Assembly: GCF_016786355.1 (NCBI RefSeq)
Contig: NZ_JADWYX010000069.1
Coordinates: 3,246 to 47,966, forward strand
Direction: 5' to 3'
Origin: Frankia sp. AgB1.9
GTDB lineage: Bacteria > Actinomycetota > Actinomycetes > Frankiales > Frankiaceae
DNA length: 44,721 nt
Positions 1 to 13,802 of this stretch are shown here, piece after piece (position 1 is the stretch's first letter; each line of letters opens with the position of its first letter). The notes beneath the pieces were generated by a model. The model was not told where the DNA came from and searched no databases. It worked only from the letters and a program-made list of their open reading frames with translations. Position numbers and translations under genes: made by a program.

Positions 1-75
1 GGTGGGCGGGGGGGGGGGGGGGGGGGCGGCCGGGGGGGGGGGGGGGGGGGCCGGGGGCCGGGCCCCGGGGGGGGC
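1..75. repeat. G-rich low-complexity left edge
   Basis: The first ~75 bases are almost pure G with a few C and one T. They translate to a poly-Gly/Ala run that does not resemble a PKS docking domain or linker. Normal codon structure begins at about base 80. An assembly or base-calling artefact at a contig end is more likely than biology, so the upstream end of the first PKS cannot be trusted. Confidence 0.75.
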
Positions 76-3000
76 CGGCGGCGCCCGGGCGCCCGACGCC
101 GCCGGACCGCGCACCGGGGAGCCCGGGGCCGTCGCCAACGAGGTCGACGAGGAGTCCGACGCGATCGCCGTCATCGGTATGGCGTGCCGTTTCCCGGGCG
201 GGGTCAGCTCTCCGGAGGAGCTGTGGCGACTGGTCGAGGGTGGCGTCGATGCGGTTGGGCCGTTCCCGACCAATCGCGGCTGGGATCTCGACGCTCTCCA
301 CGATCCCGATCCGGACAGGCCGGGGACCTCCTACGTGCGGGAGGGCGGGTTCGTCTACGACGCGGACCTGTTCGACCCGGAGTTCTTCAACATCAATCGG
401 CGGGAGGCCACCGCGCTCGATCCGCAGCAGCGGCTGATGCTGGAGACGTCGTGGGAGGCGATCGAACGCGCGGGCCTCGATCCGCGCTCGCTGCACGGCA
501 CCAGCACCGGGGTGTTCGCAGGTGTGATCGCGGGTGACTACGCCGGCGCGGGGGGCCGTGTGCCGACGGATTTCGAGGGATACCTGTCAACAGGCAACAC
601 GACGAGCGTCGCCTCCGGCCGGGTCTCTTACACCCTGGGCCTGGAGGGTCCCGCGGTGACGGTGGACACGGCGTGTTCGTCGTCTCTGGTCGCCCTGCAC
701 CTGGCCGGTCAGGCGCTGCGCGGCGGCGAGTGTGACCTCGCGCTCGCCGGCGGAGTGACGATCATGTCGGGGCCCCGCAACTTCGTGGAATTCAGCCGGC
801 AGCGGGCGCTGTCGCCGGCCGGGCGATGCAAGGCGTTCGCCGCCGACGCCGACGGCACCGGCTGGGGCGAGGGCGCCGGGATGCTACTGCTGGAACGGCT
901 CGCCGACGCGCGGCGCAACCAGCATCGGGTGCTCGCCGTCGTCCGCGGCTCCGCCGTGAACCAGGACGGTGCCAGCAACGGTCTGACCGCGCCGCACGGA
1001 CCGTCGCAGCAACGGGTCATCCGCGCCGCGCTCGCCGCCGCGCGGCTCGCTCCGGACGAGGTCGACGCGGTGGAGGCACACGGCACGGGTACTCCGCTCG
1101 GCGATCCCATTGAGGCCCAGGCGCTGATCGCCACCTATGGCGAGCGGGGTGCACGGGCGGAGCCGCTGTGGCTGGGGTCGATCAAATCGAACATCGGGCA
1201 CACTCTCGCGGCGGCGGGCGTCGCCGGTGTGATCAAGATGGTCGAGGCGATGCGGCACGAGGTGTTGCCGCGCACCCTGCACGTGACCGAGCCGACCTCG
1301 GCCGTCGACTGGTCGCGGGACACCGTCCGGTTGCTGGCTGACCAGCAGCCCTGGCCGTCCGCGGGCCGTCCGCGCCGTTCGGCGGTGTCGTCGTTCGGCA
1401 TCAGTGGGACCAACGCCCACGTCATCCTCGAACAGGGCCCCGCCGACGAGCCGGTGTCCACGCCCCGGCCCCTGCCGGCCGAGGGCACCGATTTGTCCTC
1501 GCCTCGCCCCGGTGCGGCGCCCGGCCCCCTGCGCACCGGGACGAGGCCGGTACCCGTCGTCCTGTCCGCGCGTACCTCGGGCGCCCTGCGCGACCAGGCC
1601 GCGCGGCTTCTCGACCTGGTCGACTCGGACGACCCGCCGCCGCTGGTCGCCACGGCCGCGGCGCTCGCGACCCAGCGCTCCAGGTTCGAGCGGCACGCGG
1701 TGGTGCTCGCCGCGGACCACGCCGAGCTGGCACGTGGCCTCGCCGCGGCCGCGAGCGGGCGACAGGCACCGAACCTCGTGCTCGGCGCGGCCGACGAGCG
1801 GGCCAGGACCGTGTTCGTTTTTCCCGGTCAGGGCTCGCAGTGGCGCGGGATGGCCGTCGACCTGCTGGCGGACGAGCCGGTCTTCGCCGAGCGGTTGCGG
1901 GACTGCGCGCGGGAGCTGTCTGACCACGTTGGCTGGTCGGTGATCGACGTGCTGCGCGGGTCACCGGGCGCGCCTCCGCTCGACCGGGTCGACGTCGTTC
2001 AGCCCACCCTGTTCGCGGTGATGGTTTCGCTGGCGGAGCTGTGGCGCTCGGTCGGGATCCGCCCGTCGGCCGTGGTGGGCCACTCGCAGGGGGAGATCGC
2101 GGCGGCGTACGTGGCCGGGGCGATGTCGCTGTCCGAAGCGGCCCGCGTGGTCGCGGTCCGCAGCAGGCTGATCGGCCGCGCGATCGTGGACCAGCGGGCC
2201 GCCGCAGCCGGCGACGAGGGTCGGCCTGGCCAGGCTGGTGGGGCCGGCCGGCCCGGGGGGATGGGCGCGGTGGGCCTCGTAGCCGTGGAGGTGCGCGAGC
2301 GACTGGCTGCCTGGGGCGAGCGGCTCGGCATCGCGGCGCACAACGGTCCGCGCTCGACCGTGGTCTCCGGCGACGCCGACGCGTTGGACGAGTTCCTGGC
2401 GTCCTGCGTCGCCGACGGTGTTCGGGCGCGACGCGTCGAGGTGGACTATGCGTCCCATTCGGCCCACATGGACGGGCTGCACGACGAGATGCTCGACCTG
2501 CTGGGTGGTCTGACGCCGCGTTCCGGCGAGGTCCCGTTCCACTCCACGGTGGAGGGAAGGCCCGTCGACACGGCGACGCTGGACGCCGAGTACTGGTTCC
2601 GCAACCTGCGCTCGACGGTCCGGCTCGAACCGGTGATCCGGGCACTCGCCGAACAGGGCCACGAGCTGTTCCTGGAGTGCTCGCCGCACCCGGTGCTGAC
2701 CCTCGGCATCGAGGAGACTCTCGACACGCTGCCGCCGGGCCGCCGGGCCGGTGTCGTCGGCTCGCTGCGCCGTGACGAGGGGGGCCCGCGGGACTTCCTG
2801 CTCTCGGCGGCCACCGCCCACACCCTGGGCGCCTTCCTCGACGTCCCCGCCATGCTCGGGGCGCACGACCCGGTGTCCAGCCAGGGCTCGAGCGTGGACG
2901 CGTCGCCTGATCACCGGATGGCCGGCGATCCGGTGAGCGCGCCGCGACCGGGTCCGGCCGCCCGGCCCGAACCGTCCAGCGAGCCGCGTGGTCTCCCGCT

Positions 3001-6000
3001 GAGTCTGCCCACCTACCCGTTCCAGCGCCGCCGGTTCTGGTTGGAGATGGCTCGCGGGAGCGCGGACGTGGCCGGTCTCGGTCTCGTCGCGGGCGGGCAT
3101 CCGCTGCTGACCGCGACGGTTGAGCTCGCCGGTGGCAGGGGCGTGGTGCACACCGGTCGGCTGTCCACGCAGAACACGCCATGGCTGGCCGAGCACGGGC
3201 TGGCGGGCACCGCCCTGCTGCCGGGGACGGCGTTCGTCGAGCTGGTCCTCGCCGCGGCGCGGTCGGCCGGCCTCGACCGGATCGAGGAGCTGACCCTGGC
3301 GGAGCCACTCCTGCTCGCGCCGGACCGTTCCGTGCGTCTTCAGGTGACGGTCACGGGGACCGGGGCATACGAGGAGCCCGGAGCGGAGAACGGTGCGTAC
3401 GGCGTCGCCAGCGGTGGCCGGTCCGTGGAGGTGCACTCCCGGACGGACGGCGACGAGATCTGGACTCTGCACGCCTCCGCCGTCGTGACCAGCGGCGACG
3501 GCCCTCTGGACCGCATGGCTGAGGACCAGGTGACCGCGGCCGCCGGGCCCGGCACCGGTAGCGCCGCCGCGGCAGGGCCGGCGACCTGGCCGCCGCCCGG
3601 GGCGGCCAGCATCGCCGTCGATGACCTGTACGACGACCTGCATACCCGCGGATACGAGTACGGCCCGACGTTCCAGGGGCTGCGGGCGGCCTGGCGGTCA
3701 GGCTCCGAGCTGTACGCGGAGGTGGCTCTTCCGCCGGAGACCGCGACGGGAGGGTTCCTGCTGCATCCGGCACTGCTGGACGCCTGCCTGCATCCGATGG
3801 CCGCGTCCGCGGGCGGAACCGACCACGGCCTGGGCGACGGCGTCGTGCGCGTTCCGTTCGCCTGGCGCGGCGTACGGATCGAGACGGCGGACGTGTCGAC
3901 TCTGCGGGTGCGGCTCGCGCCGGTCGACGGCGGCGAGGCTATGTCGTTGCGGGCGACGACACCCGACGGCCGGGTCGTCGCCGTCGCCGACGCCGTCGTG
4001 GTCCGCGAGATGCCGGCGGCCCGGCTACGGGCGGCGACCCGGCAGGAGTCCCTCTTTGAGCTGGTCTGGGAGCCCGCCGTCCCGTCGTCTCGCCCCGCGG
4101 CGGCCCAGCCCGGGTGGACGGTGCTCGGTCCGGACCCGCTCGGCCTGCCCGGCCCACGGGCCGCGACGCTGGACGAGATCGCCGGTCTCGCGGCGGACGG
4201 GTCCGGACATCCGCCGGCCACACCGAGGACCGTGGTCGTGGCGGCGCTGACGCCGGCGGCCGCGTGGGCGCCCGACCTGGCCACGACAGCCGACGCGGCG
4301 GCCGTGCGGGAGCTGACCAGGTCGATGCTGGCCGCGCTGCGGGCGTGGCTGGCCGACGACCGGTTCGATGAGGACATTCTCGCCGTCGTGACCCGCGGCG
4401 CGGTGTCCACAGCCGACGAACCGTTGGTGGATGTCGCCGCGGCAGCGGTCTGGGGCCTGGTCCGGTCAGCCCAGGCCGAGCACCCGGGTCGGATCGTGCT
4501 GGTCGACCTCGACGGCGCGGGGAACCCGGCCGCGGACCTGGCCGGAGCGCTCGCAAGCGGTGAGCCTCAGCTCGCCGTCCGGGCCGGCGTCTCGCTCGTC
4601 CCGTACCTTGCCCGTCCGCGGGACGGCGAAGGCGGGTCACCTACGGACGGGCCCAGGCGCCTCGGCGGGGGCTCCGACGTCGTTCACCGGCCGCGGCCGC
4701 TCGACGCGGACGGCACCGTGCTGATCACAGGCGCCAGCGGGACGCTCGCGGGCCTCCTCGCCGAGCATCTCGTTCGCGTGCACGGCGCCCGCCACCTGCT
4801 CCTGCTTAGCCGGCGCGGACCGGCGGCGCCGGGCGCCGACAGGCTAGGGCAGCGGCTGACCGATCTGGGCGCGCGCGCGACCGTGCTCGCCTGCGACGTC
4901 GCCGACCGGGCAGCGCTGGCCCGGGTGCTCGACGCGGTGCCGGTCGAGCACCCGCTGACAGCGGTGTTTCACGCCGCGGGACTCCTGCGCGACCGTACCG
5001 TCACGGCGCTGACCGACGACGACCTCGACGCCGTGTTCCGGCCCAAGGTCGACGCCGTGGCGCATCTGCACGAGATGACAGCTGACGCCGACCTCGCCGA
5101 GTTCGTCGTGTTCTCCTCGCTGGTGGCGACGATCGGCGGCGCGGGCCAGGCGAACTACGCCGCGGCCAACGCCTACCTGGACGCGCTGGCGCAGCGGCGG
5201 TGGGCAGCCGGCCTGCCGGCGAGGTCCCTCGCCTGGGGCCTGTGGGCGCCCGCGTCGGGCATGACCCGAGAGCTCGGCGCCGAGGACCTCGCCCGGCTGA
5301 CCCGCTTTGGGCTGACACCCATGACGGCCGAACAGGGGCTCGCCGCCTTCGATCGGGCTCTGGAGGTGGACCGGCCGGTCGTCGCCCCGGCGCTGCTGCA
5401 CGCGGCCGCCCTGCGGGCGGCCGCCAGGGACGGCCTGCTGGCCCCGGTGCTGCGCCGGCTCGCGCCGGCCCCGCTGGCCCGCCACGCCCAGGACGCCGAG
5501 GTGAATCTCGCCGCCCGGTTGGGCGGACTCGACCCGGCGGAGCGCGCGCAGGCCGTCCTCGACCTGGTACTGGGCACGATCGGCACCGTTCTGGGCCGCG
5601 GCGGGGAGCCGGTGACGCCGGGGGGTGGACCGGCCGCCACGGACGCCGAGACCGTCGAGCCGGACCGGGCCTTCAAGGACCTCGGCTTCGAGTCGCTGAC
5701 GGTCGTCGAGCTACGCAACCGGCTGGGCGCCGCGACCGGCCTGCGCCTGCCGGCAACGCTCGCGTTCGACCATCCGACGCCACGCGCGGTCGCCCAGTAC
5801 CTCATGTCGGCGCTCATCCCGGCGCGGGCAGACGATCCGGCGGGGGATGGGGCGGACATCGGCACCCTGCTTGACCGCCTGGAGGCCAGTCTCACAGCCG
5901 CGACCGCGCCGGATCCGGCCCACTGGGGCGAGGTCGACGGGCGGATGCGGCGGATGCTCGCCGCGTGGGCCGCCGCCCAGACCGGAGGCCAGCCCGCCGG

Positions 6001-6118
6001 TCTCGCGTCACCCGTCACGGAACGCATCGGTACCGCATCCGCCAGCGAGATCTTCGACTTCATCGACCGCGAGCTGGGCAGATCGGACCGGGCCACGCCG
6101 GCCCGAGGAGAGGGCTGA
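2..6118 (+). CDS. Type I modular polyketide synthase, KS-AT-DH-KR-ACP (5' partial)
   Basis: One complete extension module, open to the left edge, so the true start is not visible. Approximate domain order (residues counted from base 2): KS 54-478 with active-site Cys225 in DTACSSS, EAHGTGT and SNIGHT; AT about 604-930 with GHSQGE and the YASH motif, which predicts methylmalonyl-CoA; DH from about 1032 with HGLAGTALLP and the second motif DACLH, so probably active; KR about 1570-1770 with TGASGTLAG and the catalytic Ser/Tyr region (FSSLVATIGG, QANYAAANAY); ACP near 1893 with GFESL, the phosphopantetheine Ser kept but the usual Asp replaced by Glu. The KR carries LRD where B-type enzymes have LDD, so B-type is likely but not certain. 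The last ~80 residues look like a C-terminal docking region. No ER is present, so the module should leave an alpha-methyl enoyl unit. Module B starts 4 nt after the stop. Confidence 0.93.
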   Translation: MGGGGGGGAAGGGGGGAGGRAPGGAGGARAPDAAGPRTGEPGAVANEVDEESDAIAVIGMACRFPGGVSSPEELWRLVEGGVDAVGPFPTNRGWDLDALHDPDPDRPGTSYVREGGFVYDADLFDPEFFNINRREATALDPQQRLMLETSWEAIERAGLDPRSLHGTSTGVFAGVIAGDYAGAGGRVPTDFEGYLSTGNTTSVASGRVSYTLGLEGPAVTVDTACSSSLVALHLAGQALRGGECDLALAGGVTIMSGPRNFVEFSRQRALSPAGRCKAFAADADGTGWGEGAGMLLLERLADARRNQHRVLAVVRGSAVNQDGASNGLTAPHGPSQQRVIRAALAAARLAPDEVDAVEAHGTGTPLGDPIEAQALIATYGERGARAEPLWLGSIKSNIGHTLAAAGVAGVIKMVEAMRHEVLPRTLHVTEPTSAVDWSRDTVRLLADQQPWPSAGRPRRSAVSSFGISGTNAHVILEQGPADEPVSTPRPLPAEGTDLSSPRPGAAPGPLRTGTRPVPVVLSARTSGALRDQAARLLDLVDSDDPPPLVATAAALATQRSRFERHAVVLAADHAELARGLAAAASGRQAPNLVLGAADERARTVFVFPGQGSQWRGMAVDLLADEPVFAERLRDCARELSDHVGWSVIDVLRGSPGAPPLDRVDVVQPTLFAVMVSLAELWRSVGIRPSAVVGHSQGEIAAAYVAGAMSLSEAARVVAVRSRLIGRAIVDQRAAAAGDEGRPGQAGGAGRPGGMGAVGLVAVEVRERLAAWGERLGIAAHNGPRSTVVSGDADALDEFLASCVADGVRARRVEVDYASHSAHMDGLHDEMLDLLGGLTPRSGEVPFHSTVEGRPVDTATLDAEYWFRNLRSTVRLEPVIRALAEQGHELFLECSPHPVLTLGIEETLDTLPPGRRAGVVGSLRRDEGGPRDFLLSAATAHTLGAFLDVPAMLGAHDPVSSQGSSVDASPDHRMAGDPVSAPRPGPAARPEPSSEPRGLPLSLPTYPFQRRRFWLEMARGSADVAGLGLVAGGHPLLTATVELAGGRGVVHTGRLSTQNTPWLAEHGLAGTALLPGTAFVELVLAAARSAGLDRIEELTLAEPLLLAPDRSVRLQVTVTGTGAYEEPGAENGAYGVASGGRSVEVHSRTDGDEIWTLHASAVVTSGDGPLDRMAEDQVTAAAGPGTGSAAAAGPATWPPPGAASIAVDDLYDDLHTRGYEYGPTFQGLRAAWRSGSELYAEVALPPETATGGFLLHPALLDACLHPMAASAGGTDHGLGDGVVRVPFAWRGVRIETADVSTLRVRLAPVDGGEAMSLRATTPDGRVVAVADAVVVREMPAARLRAATRQESLFELVWEPAVPSSRPAAAQPGWTVLGPDPLGLPGPRAATLDEIAGLAADGSGHPPATPRTVVVAALTPAAAWAPDLATTADAAAVRELTRSMLAALRAWLADDRFDEDILAVVTRGAVSTADEPLVDVAAAAVWGLVRSAQAEHPGRIVLVDLDGAGNPAADLAGALASGEPQLAVRAGVSLVPYLARPRDGEGGSPTDGPRRLGGGSDVVHRPRPLDADGTVLITGASGTLAGLLAEHLVRVHGARHLLLLSRRGPAAPGADRLGQRLTDLGARATVLACDVADRAALARVLDAVPVEHPLTAVFHAAGLLRDRTVTALTDDDLDAVFRPKVDAVAHLHEMTADADLAEFVVFSSLVATIGGAGQANYAAANAYLDALAQRRWAAGLPARSLAWGLWAPASGMTRELGAEDLARLTRFGLTPMTAEQGLAAFDRALEVDRPVVAPALLHAAALRAAARDGLLAPVLRRLAPAPLARHAQDAEVNLAARLGGLDPAERAQAVLDLVLGTIGTVLGRGGEPVTPGGGPAATDAETVEPDRAFKDLGFESLTVVELRNRLGAATGLRLPATLAFDHPTPRAVAQYLMSALIPARADDPAGDGADIGTLLDRLEASLTAATAPDPAHWGEVDGRMRRMLAAWAAAQTGGQPAGLASPVTERIGTASASEIFDFIDRELGRSDRATPARGEG

Positions 6119-6122
6119 ACCG

Positions 6123-9577
<3,455 letters not shown>

Positions 9578-9581
<4 letters not shown>

Positions 9582-12466
9582 CCGCAGGATCCGGCGCTGC
9601 TCTCAACCGACGTGACCGACGTGTCAGCACCCGCCGGCCCCGGCGACCCGGACTTGGGCGTGGCCGGGGAGGACGAGTTCACCGTGGCCATCAGACGAAC
9701 GAGCTCGCTCTTCGACCGCACGTTGAGCTTGCGGTAGATCCGGGTCAGATGGACGTCGACGGTTCGCGGGCTCAGGCCTAGTCGCCCGGCGATCTCGCGG
9801 CTCGTCCCACCCTCGCCCGCCACCCTGGCTACCTCTCGTTCGCGGTTCGTCAGGGCGGCGAAGGTGCCCTCTTCGAGAGGGTCCCCCGGTGGGCGCGGGG
9901 CGTCGAGACTGTCGAGTTCCTCGGCGATCTCGGCGTACAGCCGGCGGGCGCCGCACCGAAGCGCACTCGCCTGGCCGCGGCGAAGCATGTCCACCGCCTC
10001 GTCGCTTCGGCCCGCGTCGACGGCGGCGAACGACCCCAGGTAGAGGGCGAGGGCACGGGCGACCAGCATGCCGCCGTCGACGAACATCGTCGCGGCGCGC
10101 CAGTACAGGGTGAGTGCCCGACCGCTGTCTCCCCTCGACTGCAGCACGTGCGCCTCGGCGAGTACTGCGAGCGCGTATTGATAGGCCAGCCCGAGCGGTC
10201 TGGCGGCCGCCCCGGCGCGGTGCGCCCACCTCACGTCGTGGTCGCCCGCGGCGATCGTCGCGGCCGTGAGCAGCCCGAAGCAGGCCGGCCGCAACAGCAC
10301 GGGCAGCGCCCGCAGCTCGGGGCCTCCGCCCGCCTCCAGGATGAGCGACACGCACCGGCCCGAGTCTCCCTCCGCGAGAGCCGCCAGTGCCAGCACGACG
10401 GTCGGGTTCAGGCCCCACAGCGCTGGGGCCGACGAGGACGCCGTCACCGCCTCCTCTGCTCGGTCGATCGCCGTCCGGTCCCCGGGCAGGGTGTCGAGAA
10501 GCAGGCAGAATGACTCGATCATGAGAGTCAGTCCGAGCGCGGCGTCCGCGTCCATCCGCCGCGCCCACCAGGTGGCCTCGGCGCAGGCCCGTCCGGCGTT
10601 CCGAAGGTCTCCGACCATGATGTGCAGGTAGCCCCGGCCGCTGAGCAGCACGGGCAGCGCGTGGAAGTCGCCGGTTCGACGGGCGATCGCGATTCCGCGG
10701 TCGAGGTGGCGCTCCGACGAGCGCGACCCTCCCAGCAGGATCTCGGCCCAGCCCAGGACGGCGAGGTACTCCGCCAGGTGCATCGTGTCGTTGGGGAGCA
10801 TGTCGGCGATCTCGGCGCAGGGCTGGGCGGCGTGCAGTGCCTCCGCGACGCGACCGGCCAGCGCCTCTCCGAGCGCTCGCACCGCGAGGGCGCCGCACTC
10901 CTCGGCCCGCGTCCCGTGACGCCGGGCGAGGCTCACCAGGTCGGCCGAGACTTCCGGGAACAGCTCCTGCGTCTCCATGACGGTGCCGAGCGCTTCGGCG
11001 ATCTTCAGGCTGACGGGACGTGTGGCCGGCCCAGCGGCGACAACACCGGCCGACGCGGCGCCTCGCCCACCGGCGAAGTTCCCCAGAAAACAATCCCGTA
11101 GTACCCGGAACGACCGAGCGTAGTCGACGCTCGGCGTGGCCTCGTCCGCCAGCCTGAACATCAGCGAGTCCAGCACCCGTTGGCTTTCCGGATGTCGCCC
11201 CGCCGCAGTAAGCGCCTTGACCAGCAGGATCACCAGCCTGGTCCAGGAGGGCCCGAGGTAGCCATTCGGGCTGGCGGCCGCGACGGCCTCGATCGTCATC
11301 CGTGTCCAGCGCGCCATTGCCTCCGGTTCGAGGCACAGAAACTGGCCGGCGTGCCTGAGCAGGATCTCGACGGTCTCGACGCTCGACACGACGAGCGCGC
11401 GCTCCAGGTGCCAGTCCACCTCAGCGGAGATGTCACCCCGGTGCAGCAGCTGACCCAGCGCGCGCCGATGCATCAGGCTGCGCAGGCAGTGGTCCATGTT
11501 CTCGTAGCGCACCTCGCGCACGACGGGGTGCCGGAACCGGAAGACCGGCGGCCCGCCGTGGTCCACGCGCAGCAGGTCGCGCTGCACCAGGCTGCTCGCA
11601 GCGTCAAGGACCTCACGCGCGGTGAGACCTGCCAGCTCGGCGGCCAGTTCGAGGCGTAGCTTTCCCAGCACCGCCGCCGTGTCGGCGACCAGCGACTCAT
11701 CGCGGCTCAGGAGGGCCATCTCGCGCAGCAGTGCGTGGGCGCCGCCGCCCACGGCCGCCTGCCCCACGCCGACCTCGGCCCAGCGGGTGGCCAGTAGCTG
11801 CAGGTATAGCGGGTTACCCTCGCTCTCCCGGTGCAGGTCGGCGAGGGCCGGTGCCTGCCGAGGCCATCCCAGCAGTAGGGCGCACTGGTCCAAGTCGAGA
11901 CCATCGAGATCGATGCGCCGGGTGATGTTCGGCAGGTCGTGGGCGCCTGCCAGCACCGCGAGCAGCCGGGCTGAGGACTGGCGCGGCCGGTGTGCCACCA
12001 CCACCAGCACGCCGCGCGGCGGGCTGCGCAGGACCGCCTCGAGCGCCTCGATCGTCCGTGTGTCGGCGAGGTGGAGGTCGTCGAAGACGAACACCAGTTC
12101 GGTCGCCGCACGCTCGATGATCGGCCGCGTGGTCGGTAGAAGGGCGATGACGTCCAGGATCCCGGCCGTCTCGGGCCGCCGTGGCGTCCCGGTGGGCGTG
12201 CCGGCTTCCCCCCCATCGGCGAACGGGCGTTCGGGTGACCACTCGCCCGCCGCGGCTCCGCTGGCAGTGGCCGATCTGATGCCGGACCGGGCCAGTTCCT
12301 CTCCGAATGCCCTCAGCAGATGTGTCTTGCCGGCGCCCGGATCCCCGGACACCTCGACAATGACCGCGCAACCGGACCTAGCCAGGTCCAGGGCCGACAA
12401 TAGCAGACGCATCTCATCGGCGCGGATTACGACGGACCGCAGGTCCGTCCAGCTTTTTTCCTCCAC
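9578..12466 (-). CDS. LAL-family LuxR transcriptional regulator (ATP-binding)
   Basis: 962 residues from GTG 12466. This start is chosen because GGAGGT sits 9 nt upstream (12476-12481 on the minus strand); the longer frame back to GTG 12544 has no ribosome site. Walker A GDPGAGKT is at about 41-48 and Walker B (ELVFVFDDLHLAD) about 100 residues later. A long helical TPR-like middle follows, then a C-terminal LuxR helix-turn-helix (LTNREREVARVAGEG, SREIAGRLGLSPRTVDVHL) near 870-926. This is the size and layout of LAL regulators (MalT/PikD type), which activate macrolide-type PKS clusters on binding ATP and perhaps an inducer. It is convergent with PKS module B, sharing 3 nt at the stops, and divergent from the SARP gene. 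The target genes are inferred from context. Confidence 0.93.
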
Positions 12467-12475
12467 CCGAATAAC

Positions 12476-12481
12476 ACCTCC
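12476..12481 (-). promoter_or_regulatory. Ribosome binding site deciding the LAL start
   Basis: GGAGGT on the minus strand, 9 nt before GTG 12466. It supports the shorter LAL start over GTG 12544. Confidence 0.7.
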
Positions 12482-12934
12482 GCTCACGGCGGGCGAGCGA
12501 TACCACAGACGTGACCTGCGAAGGTCCGTCGGCGAAGCACCCACCAGAAGGGTGGCACGTCACGGTCCGTGTCATGCGCGCGGCGATTGCAGCGTTCCTC
12601 TCGGCGATGACATGTACCGTATCTGTCCCGCGCTCGGCGCGACGCTGGCGAGAACACCGAGTCAGATGGCTGACAGGACCTTCATAACATTCGACGACGC
12701 TTGCCAAGACGCAAGGACGAGAGTGTGAGGATGGTCACCCAACAGATGTCAAAACAGGACAAAACGCCGCCCTCGGTCACGATCGGTGGTCGGAGCGACT
12801 CCACTCGTTGCATGCTGTGCGGGTAGGTAGTTTCTCTAATACGCACCGCTTCCGGCGCCTGGCAGTGTCAAGTGCGGTCGGCGGCGTGCACATCCTGCCG
12901 ACCTCCATCCTCGCTACGAGTTTCTGGAGGCCGG
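12482..12934. promoter_or_regulatory. Divergent regulatory region between LAL and SARP genes
   Basis: About 450 bp with no convincing gene, lying between two divergently transcribed pathway regulators, so both promoters should be here. The motif CAAAAC occurs twice, 10 bp apart (12750-12755 and 12760-12765). That spacing is close to one helical turn, as in SARP half-site repeats, but the motif is short. I could not assign -35/-10 boxes with confidence. Confidence 0.45.
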
Positions 12935-13726
12935 ATGCGTTACCAGGTGCTGGGACCGGTCAGGGTGGTCAGACAGGGCCGGGAATTCCTCGCGAACGCA
13001 CGCAAGATTGAACTCTTGCTAGCCGTTTTCATCACGCGGGCGAACGAGGTGGTAAGCGTCGGACAGCTCATCACGGAACTCTGGGCCGAAGATCCGCCGC
13101 GGCGTGCGAACGCAGCTCTGCACGTGTACGTTTCGCAGCTGAGAAAACTCCTGGTCAACTCCGAGAAAGCCGGCACCGGGATCATGACGCGGCCTCCCGG
13201 TTACCTGCTCGTACAGGGCACCGACGAGATCGATGTCCAGGACTTCCAGCGGCTCGTCGACCGCGGCCGCCATCTCCTCGAAGGGGCCGACGCGCACGGC
13301 GCGGAACAGGAGTTCAGAGCGGCGCTGGCGCTGTGGCGCGGACCCGTCTTCGGTGACGTCCAGGGCGACGGGCCGATCGTCCGCGGCTTTACCGCCTGGG
13401 CACAGGAGGCACAGCAGGAATGCCTCGAGCTGCACATGGAGGCGCTGCTGGCGGCCGGGCGGCACCGGCAGGTCGTCGGCCCGCTCTACCAGCTGGTATC
13501 CCAGCACCCCCTGCGGGAGTCCTTCTACCGGCAGCTCATGCTCGCGCTCTATCGCTCGGACCGGCAGGCAGACGCGCTTGGCGTGTTCCAAAAGGCGCAG
13601 CGAGCCCTGGACACCGAGCTGGGCGTGCAGCCGTGCCGGACGCTGCGGGATCTGCACCGCACCATCCTGCTGGGCGAGCAGCGGTCCGCCGAGCAGCCGA
13701 CCGACCAGGGGGAACTGATCTCGTGA
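12935..13726 (+). CDS. SARP-family transcriptional activator (AfsR/DnrI type)
   Basis: 263 residues. ATG 12935 is preceded by GGAGG at 12926-12930 and begins with MRYQVLGPVRV, the usual SARP N-terminus; the longer frame from 12872 adds unconserved residues. Residues ~15-95 form an OmpR-type winged helix (VGQLITELWAEDPPRRA, ALHVYVSQLRKLL, GYLLV). Residues ~100-250 form the bacterial transcriptional activation (BTAD) domain, including LALWRGPVF and the ending LDTELGVQPCRTLRDLHRTIL. There is no NB-ARC or TPR extension, so this is a small, pathway-specific SARP. Such proteins bind heptameric direct repeats overlapping the -35 region and recruit polymerase. It lies between the LAL regulator and the carboxyltransferase gene, 76 nt from the latter, and probably activates this PKS cluster. 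Confidence 0.92.
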   Translation: MRYQVLGPVRVVRQGREFLANARKIELLLAVFITRANEVVSVGQLITELWAEDPPRRANAALHVYVSQLRKLLVNSEKAGTGIMTRPPGYLLVQGTDEIDVQDFQRLVDRGRHLLEGADAHGAEQEFRAALALWRGPVFGDVQGDGPIVRGFTAWAQEAQQECLELHMEALLAAGRHRQVVGPLYQLVSQHPLRESFYRQLMLALYRSDRQADALGVFQKAQRALDTELGVQPCRTLRDLHRTILLGEQRSAEQPTDQGELIS

Positions 13727-13802
13727 GTGTCCGTGCTCCTCGAGGCGCACGCCTTCTGGCCAGGTTCAGCGGCCCTTTGGGCCGCGTCGGCAGCGTGCTC
13801 CC

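Noticed and set aside
1422..3308. 628-codon open frame on the minus strand across PKS module A
   Set aside because: Arg/Pro-rich shadow of the high-GC PKS codons, with no domain or motif; the plus strand carries clear AT and DH motifs here.
9624..11336. 570-codon frame on the minus strand, overlapping the LAL gene in another frame
   Set aside because: Low-complexity Arg/Gly composition, while the LAL frame holds the LuxR helix-turn-helix over the same bases.
12467..12544. Longer LAL start at GTG 12544
   Set aside because: No ribosome site there, whereas GTG 12466 has GGAGGT at ideal spacing.
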